A stretch of 64,000 nt of DNA, taken from an uncultured Lachnospiraceae bacterium (GTDB taxonomy: Bacteria > Bacillota_A > Clostridia > Lachnospirales > Lachnospiraceae). Below the pieces are notes generated by a model that was not told where the DNA came from, did no database searches, and was given only the letters and a program-made list of their open reading frames with translations. The stretch spans positions 62,001 to 126,000 of the forward strand of contig CADCIU010000003.1 of assembly GCA_902801585.1 (NCBI GenBank), given 5' to 3'. Positions 52,270 through 60,662 of this stretch are shown piece by piece; within the stretch, counting starts at the first letter, position 1; every line of letters starts with the position of its first letter. The translations under genes were made by a program, and so were the position numbers.

Positions 52270-52740
52270 TCAGGGTGCGGCTTCAAATATATCTTCACAT
52301 TCCAGGAGCACGGTCCCGTCCTCTTTGACGTGGATCCGCTGCCCTTCTCTGACCTCCTCGAGAAAGTCGTCGCCGAGGTCATCCACCAGCACGATCGGGT
52401 GCTTAGACCAGTTGGCTGTCAGCACAGCGCCCGCCACAGCCAGTGTGTCCGCCTTCTTGCTGAAGAGCATGCAGGCGGGACCGACACCCATGACAGAGGC
52501 ACAGTACAGCACCATGCCGCCGGTGGTAGAGCCGATCGTCTCCGGCAGGCACAGGATCTTGCCGGGAATCTTCTTGCCGTAGAGTTCGGGGTTGTTCATA
52601 TCCTGCAGGACCCCTTTCGGATTCAGGAAAGAGCCTGCGGTCTTGAGGTTGGCAAGCGTATTAAAGCCCGCATGTGTGACGAGCGCTTCCGCGATCACAT
52701 CACCGGGCACAACAACGCGGCCCTTAAACTTTCTGATCAT
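52270..52740 (-). CDS. Aconitase X small subunit (swivel domain, DUF126)
   Basis: A 156-residue protein: FKGRVVVPGDVIAEALVTHAGFNTL, then LPETIGSTTGGMVLYCASVMGVGP, typical of the aconitase-X swivel subunit, which closes over the active site of the large subunit. The ATG at 52740 is chosen because GGAGG lies 7 bases upstream; it begins 5 bases after the large-subunit stop. Bacterial two-part AcnX enzymes include hydroxyproline dehydratases; the substrate here is not known. Confidence 0.9.
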   Translation of the reverse strand: MIRKFKGRVVVPGDVIAEALVTHAGFNTLANLKTAGSFLNPKGVLQDMNNPELYGKKIPGKILCLPETIGSTTGGMVLYCASVMGVGPACMLFSKKADTLAVAGAVLTANWSKHPIVLVDDLGDDFLEEVREGQRIHVKEDGTVLLECEDIFEAAP

Positions 52741-52745
52741 CGTCG

Positions 52746-54092
52746 TCACCTCCATTTCTCATTCCAGCCGCCGGTAATGATCTCCACCAGCTCTTCCTCG
52801 CTGTAGAACCGCGCCTTGCTGTAATAGCGCAGCTTATTGGAGGCTGTGATGATCCGGATCTTATCCGTCAGCGGATTGGACGTATAGGACAACGGACAGA
52901 GTCCCGAAACGGTCACCCCCATTCTCTTAAGTCTCCTCGCCTTGATCGGATATTTCTTTTCGAAAGCAGCGATCACATCGGGGGCCGCACAGAAGATCGT
53001 CTTCATAGTGACTCGCCTGTTACCATGTCTCTTGAGCCCCGCTGCCAGCCGGTCCGTCCAGTCACACAGCTGCTCACAGGAGAAATGCGGACATCCCGCA
53101 AAGGCGAGTTCCGGGGCTTCCTTCTTATCTTCCCGCTCCTCCCATGGATTCGGATAACCTGCCTTCACGCGGGCGATCTCTGCGTCGTCGATCACAAACA
53201 CTTTCGCGTCTTCTTTGATCAGCGAATTGCCTCGCGGAAGAGTGAGATCACCCGACTCTGCAGCCGTCTCCGGAAGGGTATGTCTGACTGCTTCCGGCGT
53301 GATATTTTCAACGTGGTAAAGCCCGACAGAGCCGTTGGAGGCAGCCGCCGCGCCCATATCCTTCAAATAGTCCTTAACCGTCTGTGTGAGCTCCGTCCCG
53401 AGCCATTTGTCCAGACCGCGGATAAAGGGAACGTCTTCTACACACTCAAATCCGATCGCGCTGCCCAGAAGCTGCGGCTCCGGAAGATTTTCACAGCGCA
53501 CTTCGATGATCCGGTCCGCCCGTCTTCCCTCGTCTGTCAGAAGGCCGAATTCCGGCACATAACCGAGGATATTGGACATCAGTTCCAGTACTCCGGAATT
53601 GCGGTTGCATCGCGCGCCGATCACGGAGTTGACATACGAGACGGCCGACGACTCCGCCCAGCCCAGAATGTCTCCGTACTGCGGAACATTGCCGACTTCA
53701 TTCATATAGGCCGTGCACGTATAGGCATTGCTGTCCTTAATGCCCATCCGCTCCCACTCCTTCTCCATTCTCTTCTGGCCGGAGAAGATCAGCTTGAACA
53801 TTGCGCGGTCTAAAGGCCCCATTGGCACATGCGGCTCCACGCCGCGCGGATCCGTTGAAAAGCTTTGTCTTGGCAGCGCGCCGCCCTCGATCAGCTCCTC
53901 CATCAGGTCGAAGACCGGTTTCCATGTCATACTTCCTGTCCCGATCACCGCATGTCCCATCCTTCCGGTGATCTTGACCATCCGCTCAGCGCCGAACGCC
54001 TCCCCGTACATGACAAGCGTGCTGAGCACCTTGCGCATAGCTTCTCCCTGCTCTCCATTCTGAACAGCGAGCAGCTCCTCATTTAAGATCAT
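52746..54092 (-). CDS. Aconitase X large (catalytic) subunit (DUF521)
   Basis: A 448-residue catalytic subunit: MVKITGRMGHAVIGTGSM, FSTDPRGVEPHVPMGP, CTAYMNEVGNVPQYGDIL, GWAESSAVSYVNSVIGARCNRNSG, FAGCPHFSCEQL and GLCPLSYTSNP. The conserved cysteines fit Fe-S or metal-dependent dehydration. Known family reactions are dehydration of cis-3-hydroxyproline and of mevalonate 5-phosphate. It begins the operon AcnX-L, AcnX-S, OYE reductase, alpha/beta hydrolase. The ATG follows GGGGGAG. Confidence 0.9.
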   Translation of the reverse strand: MILNEELLAVQNGEQGEAMRKVLSTLVMYGEAFGAERMVKITGRMGHAVIGTGSMTWKPVFDLMEELIEGGALPRQSFSTDPRGVEPHVPMGPLDRAMFKLIFSGQKRMEKEWERMGIKDSNAYTCTAYMNEVGNVPQYGDILGWAESSAVSYVNSVIGARCNRNSGVLELMSNILGYVPEFGLLTDEGRRADRIIEVRCENLPEPQLLGSAIGFECVEDVPFIRGLDKWLGTELTQTVKDYLKDMGAAAASNGSVGLYHVENITPEAVRHTLPETAAESGDLTLPRGNSLIKEDAKVFVIDDAEIARVKAGYPNPWEEREDKKEAPELAFAGCPHFSCEQLCDWTDRLAAGLKRHGNRRVTMKTIFCAAPDVIAAFEKKYPIKARRLKRMGVTVSGLCPLSYTSNPLTDKIRIITASNKLRYYSKARFYSEEELVEIITGGWNEKWR

Positions 54093-54128
54093 GCCCGTAA
54101 CTCCCCCTTTCCTTTTCGAGTGCGCCGC

Positions 54129-54140
54129 TTAACCGGTTAA
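54129..54140. promoter_or_regulatory. LacI-family-like operator palindrome before aconitase X
   Basis: The perfect 12-bp palindrome TTAACCGGTTAA has the central CG and AACCGGTT core typical of LacI/GalR operators. It lies about 9 bases downstream of the proposed -10 box, where a repressor would block transcription. No LacI-family gene is in the window. Confidence 0.5.
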
Positions 54141-54148
54141 GAGGCCGC

Positions 54149-54176
54149 ATAATATCCCCTGGTAAAATACTGACAA
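54149..54176 (-). promoter_or_regulatory. Promoter of the aconitase-X operon
   Basis: TTGTCA (54171-54176) and TATTAT (54149-54154) are 16 bases apart on the minus strand, about 57 bases before the AcnX start. Confidence 0.6.
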
Positions 54177-54202
54177 ATAAATCAGGATTAAAAATACTGA
54201 TG

Positions 54203-54250
54203 AAAAAGAAATACTACCTAAAATTTTATCAAACTCTCAGGTAGCATTTC
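54203..54250 (-). terminator. Probable terminator after the cyclase-family gene
   Basis: A 12-bp inverted repeat with one mismatch (54208-54219 and 54239-54250), 19-base loop, is followed on the minus strand by TTTTT. It separates the cyclase transcript from the aconitase-X promoter. The AT-rich stem makes it moderate in strength. Confidence 0.55.
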
Positions 54251-54309
54251 AATCTTGATCACATATATGAACGCCGGTCTCATCCCGCCGATTCAGCGGG
54301 TCAGCCTGT

Positions 54310-55062
54310 TTACTCCGTTATAGCCCAGACTCTTGCCGGCAGGCCGGTGGCACCTTCGATCCTGGGCCAGGCTGCAAAGAGGACGGCTCCCGCAGGAGCT
54401 ACCTGGTCCAGATTGCGCAGGACTTCGATCTGGAGCTTCCCTTTTTCAAGAACATAGCGCTCGCAGGCGAGATCTTCAGCCTTCGCGGCCTCTGCGGAGG
54501 CATCGGTATCCAGTGTCTCATGGCCGTTGGCCGCGGCATTTCTCTCCTCATAGATGTACTTCAGCGCTTCCATAGACCAGCCGGGGAAGTTCTCGCTTCC
54601 GTCCTCTGCGATTCCGGAAAGCGCGTCCATATCCGGCCAGTTTTTGTACCAGTCTGTCCGAAGCGCCACGAAAGCACCGTCCGGGATCGGTCCGTATTTT
54701 GACTCATAGTCTTTGATATCCTGCGCAGTCACCGCATAATGAACATCCTGTGCAACTTTATCTGTGATATCGATCACGCACAGCGGGAACACGCCTTGCC
54801 TTACGTCAAACGCTTCCGAAAGCACACCGTTCTTGTCAAAGTGGCCCGGAAAATCGATATGCGTTCCGAACTGGCCGGGGAATTTGAAAGTGTGGATCCG
54901 GCAGTCCAGCATGGGATTGCCCCAGTCGAATACTACTTTGCAGAGCTCCACGCTCCCCTCCGGTATCCCGCTCCAGTAAGGACTGTCATTGTTGAGGCTG
55001 TGAGACAGCTCTACCCATTTCAGTTTCTTGGCTTCCGAAAGCGCCTCCCAAAGTTTGTACAT
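54310..55062 (-). CDS. Cyclase-family metal-dependent hydrolase (kynurenine formamidase-like)
   Basis: A 250-residue protein with the family metal motif FGTHIDFPGHF (HxGTHxDxPxHF). Relatives include kynurenine formamidase, isatin hydrolase and other ring-opening or amide hydrolases. WVELSHSLNNDSPYW at the N-terminus is also typical. The ATG follows AAAGGGGG. It is a single gene directly upstream of the aconitase-X operon and is likely part of the same catabolic theme. Confidence 0.88.
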   Translation of the reverse strand: MYKLWEALSEAKKLKWVELSHSLNNDSPYWSGIPEGSVELCKVVFDWGNPMLDCRIHTFKFPGQFGTHIDFPGHFDKNGVLSEAFDVRQGVFPLCVIDITDKVAQDVHYAVTAQDIKDYESKYGPIPDGAFVALRTDWYKNWPDMDALSGIAEDGSENFPGWSMEALKYIYEERNAAANGHETLDTDASAEAAKAEDLACERYVLEKGKLQIEVLRNLDQVAPAGAVLFAAWPRIEGATGLPARVWAITE

Positions 55063-55205
55063 AGTAACCCCCTTTACTTACAGAATGTTTGCAAAATACA
55101 GAACAAGTTGACTGAAAATAACGTTGATTTAATGATAAGATCTCCCTCTTCCGGTGTCAATATACAGCCGTCCATCAGCTGCGGCATGACTCCCGGCCTC
55201 CCATC

Positions 55206-55235
55206 TTGACCCCGCTCACGCCACGTCGTTATAAT
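55206..55235 (+). promoter_or_regulatory. Promoter of the ABC-2 exporter operon
   Basis: TTGACC (55206-55211), 18-base spacer and a perfect TATAAT (55230-55235), about 60 bases before the first permease gene. Confidence 0.7.
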
Positions 55236-55294
55236 CAAACTGACCTGTTTACATAACTGATCTTTACAGACACAGCCCCGGCGGGAGCATTTCG

Positions 55295-56086
55295 ATGAAC
55301 AAATACCTGTATATCATAAAGACCCAGATCATAAAGAGCATGACCTACGAGTTTAATGTCTACGGAAACATCATTATGCAGACGATCATCATGATCACCT
55401 CGGCTTACTTTTGGAAAGCGCTCTACAAACAGCAGAACATCGCGGCCGATGTCGACGCGGAGAGCATGCTCACCTACATCATCATGTCTTCCGTACTGTC
55501 GGTACTGCTTATCACAAATGTAGAGAGAAGAATTGAGATGAGCGTGGAGAAGGGGACTGTGGCCACGGATATGATGAAGCCCGTGAACCTCTTCGGGGTA
55601 TATTTCGCCGAAGATATCGGGAGCGTCCTGGCCCTGGTCTTTCAGAATATGCTCCCCATCCTCCTCATCGGGTCGCTCATGATCAAGGTGCCTGTAATGG
55701 CGGATCTCAGAGATCTGCCGCTCTTTCTCTTCAGCGCAGCGCAGTCCTTTCTGATCAACTGGCTTGTCGCCGCACTGTTCGGAATGATCGCGTTTACGGC
55801 CGTCAATATCGATGCGCTGATCCAGGTCAAGAAACATCTGCTCCGGCTGCTCTCCGGGAGTATTATCCCAATCTGGTTCTTTCCTCCGGCAGTCTCCAAG
55901 GTGCTCTCCTCTCTTCCGTTTGTATACATCTACCAGCTTCCGCTCAGCATTTATATCGGAAGGGGCGATCGGGCCGCGCAGCTCACACAGATCAAAATTC
56001 AATTTGCCTGGCTTGTGATCCTCGCCGTCCTTTTCTTTATTGTTCAGAACAGGGTCACGAGCAAAGTAATGGTGCAGGGAGGATAA
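55295..56086 (+). CDS. ABC-2 type permease 1
   Basis: A 263-residue membrane protein with about six hydrophobic segments and the look of the ABC-2/DUF990 permeases (IIKSMTYEFNVYGNIIMQ, VYIYQLPLSIYIGRG). Start ATG with GGGAG upstream. Its stop lies 2 bases before the next permease gene, so the pair is translationally coupled. Exported substrate unknown. Confidence 0.85.
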   Translation: MNKYLYIIKTQIIKSMTYEFNVYGNIIMQTIIMITSAYFWKALYKQQNIAADVDAESMLTYIIMSSVLSVLLITNVERRIEMSVEKGTVATDMMKPVNLFGVYFAEDIGSVLALVFQNMLPILLIGSLMIKVPVMADLRDLPLFLFSAAQSFLINWLVAALFGMIAFTAVNIDALIQVKKHLLRLLSGSIIPIWFFPPAVSKVLSSLPFVYIYQLPLSIYIGRGDRAAQLTQIKIQFAWLVILAVLFFIVQNRVTSKVMVQGG

Positions 56087-56088
56087 GA

Positions 56089-56913
56089 GTGAAAAAAGCA
56101 CTTCGGGAGCTCTGTCACTACATGGATGTGACGGCGCATGTGATCAAAATGGCTGTCCTGACGGTCATTGAATATCCCTCCAACATCGCGGGGTGGCTGA
56201 TCTCCAATCCGCTCCAGTTCATCATGGGGTTCGCGATCATCAAGTTCGTCGTGGAGTCCTTTGGGGAGATCAACGGATGGAATTACGGGCAGCTTGCATT
56301 TCTGTACGGGATCTCCGTGATCTCTCACGCCCTGTCGATGATCTTCTTCGTTCAGGGATGGTTCATGGGTTACTATGTCATGGAGGGAGAATTTGACCGG
56401 TACCTGACAAGACCTCTCGGTGTCCTGTACCAGTTCTTCTTTACCAACATCAATGTCTTCGGCGTCACTGACCTGATCCCCGGGATCCTGGTATTTATCT
56501 ACGGCTGTGCCAAGTGCGGGGTCTCTGTGACCGTGTTCTTTGTACTCCGGGTGATCGTCATGCTGATCGGCGCCACACTGATCCGCGGAGGGATCTATAT
56601 TTTGCTCGGGAGCACGTCATTCCATACAAGAAGTGCCGTGGACTTCGGGCAGTATACGCAGGAGATCATGGACAAGACGACCATGTACCCGATCTCCATG
56701 TACCCCGAGAGCATGCAGTTCATCCTGACGTATCTGATCCCGGTCGGATGGGTCTCCTTCTATCCGGCCTCCGCAATGCTAGGGATCCAAAACGGGGTCT
56801 GCAGCGGGATCTTTGTTCCTTTCATCACGCTGGCTGTGGGCGTGATCGTGATGCTGATCGCCGGAGCATATTTCACAGCCGGGCTCCGGAAATATGAAAG
56901 CGCAGGGAATTGA
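56089..56913 (+). CDS. ABC-2 type permease 2
   Basis: A 274-residue permease starting at GTG 56089 behind GGAGGATAAGA. Six hydrophobic segments; blocks such as YYVMEGEFDRYLTRPLGVL and a late FYPASAMLG are typical of the second permease of these exporters. Ends just before the ATPase ATG. It should form a heterodimer with permease 1. Confidence 0.85.
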   Translation: MKKALRELCHYMDVTAHVIKMAVLTVIEYPSNIAGWLISNPLQFIMGFAIIKFVVESFGEINGWNYGQLAFLYGISVISHALSMIFFVQGWFMGYYVMEGEFDRYLTRPLGVLYQFFFTNINVFGVTDLIPGILVFIYGCAKCGVSVTVFFVLRVIVMLIGATLIRGGIYILLGSTSFHTRSAVDFGQYTQEIMDKTTMYPISMYPESMQFILTYLIPVGWVSFYPASAMLGIQNGVCSGIFVPFITLAVGVIVMLIAGAYFTAGLRKYESAGN

Positions 56914-56915
56914 TC

Positions 56916-57881
56916 ATGATCGATGTTAATCATCTGAGCAAGGATTACATACTCAGGCAGAAAGAGGCGGGTCTTAAGGGCGCGCTGAAAGGGCTGTTAA
57001 GGACAAATCATAAAGAGATCCACGCGGTCCGGGATCTGTCTTTTCACATTGATGAGGGAGAGATCGTCGGCTTTATCGGCCCCAACGGCGCGGGGAAAAG
57101 CACGACCATCAAAATGATGTCGGGGATATTGACCCCCACAAAGGGAAGTGTGTTGATTGGCGGTGTGGACATCACCAGACACCGGAAAGAAGTCGTTCGG
57201 AATATTGGCGTTGTATTCGGTCAGAGATCCCAGCTCAACTGGGACCTCCGACTCGGTGAAAGTTTCGAACTTCTCAAACATATTTATCAGATCGATCAGG
57301 CCGAGTATGAGAAGACACTCGATGTAATGGACGAAATTCTCGGGATCCGGGAACTCATAGGAAAACCCGTCAGGCAGATGTCTCTCGGCCAGAGAGTTAA
57401 GGGTGACCTGGTCGCGTCCATGCTGCACTCTCCCAAGGTGCTGTTTCTGGATGAACCGACCATTGGGCTTGACGTGGCGAGCAAATTCGCGCTCCGCAGG
57501 TTCATTAAAGAGATCAACCGCGTCAGGAAGACGACGGTCATCCTGACCACGCATGATCTGGGCGACATTAAGGAACTGTGCGAGAGGCTGATCATCATCA
57601 ACCACGGGGTGATGATGGAAGACGGAAACCTCAGCCAGATCGTCGACCGGATCGCCCCTTACAAGACGCTGGTCGTGGAATACTACGATGAAGCGGCACC
57701 GGAACATAATAAGTGCGAGATGACGGAGCATGAAGGAAACATCGCCAAATACCGGTTTATGAAAAAGGATATAACGGCCGCTGAACTCATCGCGGATCTG
57801 TCTAAACAGAAAGATATCAAAGACGTTTCCATCGAAGAGGCAGGGATCGATGATATCATAAAGATCGCTTATGGCAGCTGA
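56916..57881 (+). CDS. ABC-2 exporter ATPase
   Basis: A 321-residue ATPase: Walker A GFIGPNGAGKSTTIKM, signature SLGQRVKGDL, Walker B VLFLDEPTIGLD, switch His in TTHDLGDI. The C-terminal extension (about 230-321) is typical of drug/lipid exporter ATPases. ATG 56916 with AGGGA upstream; a TTG two codons earlier is less likely. Its 3' end overlaps the convergent ATP-grasp gene by 13 bases. Confidence 0.92.
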   Translation: MIDVNHLSKDYILRQKEAGLKGALKGLLRTNHKEIHAVRDLSFHIDEGEIVGFIGPNGAGKSTTIKMMSGILTPTKGSVLIGGVDITRHRKEVVRNIGVVFGQRSQLNWDLRLGESFELLKHIYQIDQAEYEKTLDVMDEILGIRELIGKPVRQMSLGQRVKGDLVASMLHSPKVLFLDEPTIGLDVASKFALRRFIKEINRVRKTTVILTTHDLGDIKELCERLIIINHGVMMEDGNLSQIVDRIAPYKTLVVEYYDEAAPEHNKCEMTEHEGNIAKYRFMKKDITAAELIADLSKQKDIKDVSIEEAGIDDIIKIAYGS

Positions 57882-59218
57882 ACGCCTTTCACGACAAAAA
57901 CAGGAGCCGTTCTCTCGTTTTCGTGCGCTACTATGATCTTTTCTTCACAGGCCATCCGCATCAGTATTCCCGCAAACTGTCCGTTATAAGAATATAATCC
58001 GGGCATATTGATATAGGGATGCCATTCCCCGTCTCCCCAGGCATAATCGATATTCGGTGTCATATACTGCGTACAGTACTCCTGGCAGACCATTCCCTTT
58101 CCGTAAAGGTCGGCACACAGCTCCTTCCAGGCCTGCTGATCATATTCCCGCCCGGCGGCGTAGATCCCCTTGGATGCATATGCGTCCATGGGCTTGAGCA
58201 TATAGTTGTCCTTATGCTCCTGTACTTCCTCTAAGGAAATATACTCCGGAGAGAACTCCAGTGTTTTCGGCACATGTGCGTCCACAAAGTCCCTCTCTTC
58301 TTGTGTCAGGAGTTTGCGCATGACCGGGTGATGCAGCACGTAGAACAGCCACTTTGTGTGAATGACCTGGGTCTCAAAGGCGCCGGCGAGAAAGACCGCA
58401 TCCTCTGATACCGCACGGAGAAACGCACTGCTCTCTTCATAGTGCGTCATCACATCTGCTGTGACCGCCCGGCGATAGATCGCGTCGATCCGCTTGCCGG
58501 CCTTAGTCAAAAGACTGCCGTCTTTATACTTAAGGGAGCGGATATCGCAGATCTCACAGGACACGCCCGCTCTTCGGAAAGCTTCGGCAAAAATCTCAAA
58601 CTCCCGGTATGTGGCATTCTCCAGATAATCTACGATCGCGACATGAGGGTTTTCTACTCTTTTTTTGCAGGTGCCGTAAAGTTCCAGAAAAGTCTTTACC
58701 CAGGAATCAAACAGTTCAAACGGCTCAAGGTCATACATCCCGGCGACCGCCTGATGCGCGGGATTGTGCACCAGTGCTTTACGCAGCTCCAGATCCCGGA
58801 TCATGGCTGCCGTGCCGTCTGTATTGATCTCGCAGAACTTAAAATCTCCGGTATCTTCATTGTAAAAGAGATCCAGCCTGGCAATGGGAAGCACACCTTC
58901 ATAAGGCGCAGGCAGAAGGATCAGTTCCTCCAGCTTCCCGGAGAAAGGAAACAACCTGCGGACAGCCTCTTCCCGGCGATAACCCTGAATCACTTTTCCG
59001 AAAATACCGCAGCTCATCTTCACGATCTGCTTAAAGTGCTCTATGGTTTCCTCATCAAACACTTTGGGGATATGTACTGTTTTGTCCAAAACTCCCTGAT
59101 AATTGAGCGGTGACGCCTCAACAACCGCTTTCATCGCGAGTGCGCCGGCCCGATTTTCCTCCGGATGTAAAAGGACATGGTTCCGATAGGCTTCAAATAC
59201 GTCTTTACTTAAACTCAT
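57869..59218 (-). CDS. ATP-grasp ligase, glutathionylspermidine synthase-like (circularly permuted)
   Basis: A 449-residue protein. FKFCEINTDGTAAMIRDLEL and DNYMLKPMDAYASKGIYAG-like blocks (here KDNYMLKPMDAYASKG) with QEYCTQYMTP resemble circularly permuted ATP-grasp carboxylate-amine ligases such as glutathionylspermidine synthase. Substrates are unknown. The ATG at 59218 follows CGGGAG. It converges with the ABC-2 ATPase gene, overlapping by 13 bases, so the two are in separate transcripts. Confidence 0.75.
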   Translation of the reverse strand: MSLSKDVFEAYRNHVLLHPEENRAGALAMKAVVEASPLNYQGVLDKTVHIPKVFDEETIEHFKQIVKMSCGIFGKVIQGYRREEAVRRLFPFSGKLEELILLPAPYEGVLPIARLDLFYNEDTGDFKFCEINTDGTAAMIRDLELRKALVHNPAHQAVAGMYDLEPFELFDSWVKTFLELYGTCKKRVENPHVAIVDYLENATYREFEIFAEAFRRAGVSCEICDIRSLKYKDGSLLTKAGKRIDAIYRRAVTADVMTHYEESSAFLRAVSEDAVFLAGAFETQVIHTKWLFYVLHHPVMRKLLTQEERDFVDAHVPKTLEFSPEYISLEEVQEHKDNYMLKPMDAYASKGIYAAGREYDQQAWKELCADLYGKGMVCQEYCTQYMTPNIDYAWGDGEWHPYINMPGLYSYNGQFAGILMRMACEEKIIVAHENERTAPVFVVKGVQLP

Positions 59219-59290
59219 ATTCAATCTCCCGTTGCTCATTATGCTGATTCCCGTTCGCGGTTCCGCAGAAAACTCTATACTGCGAGTTTA

Positions 59291-59319
59291 ATGACAGTCT
59301 GATCTGAATGTGCTATATT
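59291..59319 (+). promoter_or_regulatory. Candidate promoter of the tRNA-like gene
   Basis: ATGACA (59291-59296), 17-base spacer, TATATT (59314-59319). It lies about 50 bases before the tRNA 5' end. A small hairpin (AGACGG-ATGAC-CCGTCT) follows in the leader. Confidence 0.45.
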
Positions 59320-59367
59320 GAAAACTGTAAAACCAAGACGGATGACCCGTCTGGTACAATAATATAA

Positions 59368-59482
59368 CCGGTGGTAGCTCAATGGAAGAGCGCTTTAAAA
59401 ATAAATCCTGTTCGGGATTTTAACAGCAGACGTAGTTGCACTCCTAATGCAGAGGTTATCGGTTCGAGTCCGATCCACCGGG
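59368..59482 (+). tRNA. tRNA-Arg(CCU)-like gene with a 43-nt insertion
   Basis: All cloverleaf parts are intact: acceptor CCGGTGG (59368-59374) pairs fully with CCACCGG (59475-59481); D-stem GCTC/GAGC (77-80/88-91 of 593xx); anticodon stem TTGCA/TGCAG (59436-59440/59448-59452) around loop CTCCTAA, anticodon CCT; variable loop of 5; T-stem ATCGG/CCGAT around TTCGAGT. Between position 26 (59392) and the anticodon stem there are 43 extra bases (59393-59435), which can fold into a hairpin (AAATCC with GGATTT). CCA is not encoded. It could be a tRNA with a removable insert, a structurally odd functional tRNA, or a pseudogene. Confidence 0.7.
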
Positions 59483-59504
59483 TTATGATCGGTGTCAAAG
59501 TGAC

Positions 59505-59613
59505 GGTGTCAAGGGGACGGTTTTGTGTCAAGGGGACGTTTCTTCTGACAACTTTTGGAACAAAAGTTGTCAGAAGAAACGTCCCCTTGACACAAAACCG
59601 TCCCCTTGACACC
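59505..59613. repeat. Long near-perfect palindrome, copy 2 (109 bp)
   Basis: Same element as at 37939-38052: arms with two GTGTCAAGGGGACG blocks, then TTTCTTCTGACAACTTTTG, centre near 59559 with a GGAAC-like loop. It begins about 20 bases after the tRNA-like gene and ends 27 bases before the panE stop. It might act as a two-way terminator. Confidence 0.9.
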
Positions 59614-59640
59614 GAACCGTCCACCACTTCTATCAATCCA

Positions 59641-60564
59641 TCATCTCTCTTCCATTGCATGCACAAGGCGCAGGATCGTCTCCTGGACCGGCACTCTCAG
59701 TCCCTGATCCTTGGCCGCGCGCACAACCGCGCCGCAGATGAAGTCTGCCTCCGTTTTTCTTCCGTTCTTCAGATCCGAATAAATACTGGTGAAACCGCCC
59801 GGCGCTTTTCTGAGGTGATCGCGCACGCGGAGGATCTGTTCCTGAGGGTCAAAGATCGCACCTTCGCCTGCTGCCGCCGCGCAGATCTCGCGGATCAGGT
59901 CCTCACAAACAGACCAGGCGTTTTCATTTTCAGCGACATAGCCCTGTGCTACCTGCAGCACGCCGGAAAGAACACTCGCAGACGCATTGATCATCAATTT
60001 GTTCCATACCTCAAACCGGATATTATCGCTGACTGCGCAGGGGAAACCCGCGCTCTCAAATACAGAACGGATTTCTTCCATCCTTTCCCGATCCGGTCCC
60101 TGCTCACCCTCTGCGGGAACACCTCCGAATACGGTCTCTCCGAGTCCGCTGTTGATGATGACAGAGGCACTCTCCCTCGAGCTTCCCTGTTTGGTCGTTC
60201 CGATCAGCACATGTGCCGAGTCCGCGAATTCCCGCATCACCCGTTCATGTCCTGCTCCGTTCTGCAATGTGAGCAGCATGGTATCCGGCCCGATCAGCGC
60301 TCGGTTCTCACTTAAGACATCCCGAATCTGATACGCCTTGGTAAAGAGCATCACCACATCCGCCGGCTCGCTGCAGCTGCCGCCCGGGTACGCGGGGATC
60401 ATTCTTGTTACACAGCTGTCCCCTCTCCTTATGGTAACACCGTTTTCATTGATCTCTTTAAGATTTTTAGGATTGCTGCCGATCAGTGACACTTCCGCGC
60501 AGGCAGCAAGCTTGCCTCCGAACAAAAGTCCCATTGCTCCCGGTCCGATTACTGTGATCTTCAT
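59641..60564 (-). CDS. panE: 2-dehydropantoate 2-reductase (ketopantoate reductase family)
   Basis: A 307-residue NADPH-dependent reductase: nucleotide-binding KITVIGPGAMGLLFGGKLA, the AYQI and TLQNGAGHERVM blocks, and the late KLMINASASVLSGVLQ region with the catalytic Lys of the family. Role: ketopantoate to pantoate (coenzyme A synthesis), though paralogues reduce other keto acids. The ATG at 60564 follows AAAGGGGG. Single gene. Confidence 0.88.
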   Translation of the reverse strand: MKITVIGPGAMGLLFGGKLAACAEVSLIGSNPKNLKEINENGVTIRRGDSCVTRMIPAYPGGSCSEPADVVMLFTKAYQIRDVLSENRALIGPDTMLLTLQNGAGHERVMREFADSAHVLIGTTKQGSSRESASVIINSGLGETVFGGVPAEGEQGPDRERMEEIRSVFESAGFPCAVSDNIRFEVWNKLMINASASVLSGVLQVAQGYVAENENAWSVCEDLIREICAAAAGEGAIFDPQEQILRVRDHLRKAPGGFTSIYSDLKNGRKTEADFICGAVVRAAKDQGLRVPVQETILRLVHAMEER

Positions 60565-60662
60565 TTCATATACCCCCTTTATGGCTTTATTCAAGGCTCG
60601 CGAAGCGAGCTGCGATAGAGGCGGGAGGCATCCCACCCGGATTATAATATTCCCAATAATAA

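Noticed and set aside
59641..60564. Longer start for the ketopantoate reductase (24 extra codons)
   Set aside because: The Rossmann-fold motif begins right after the internal ATG, which has an AAAGGGGG site; the extension has no conserved sequence.
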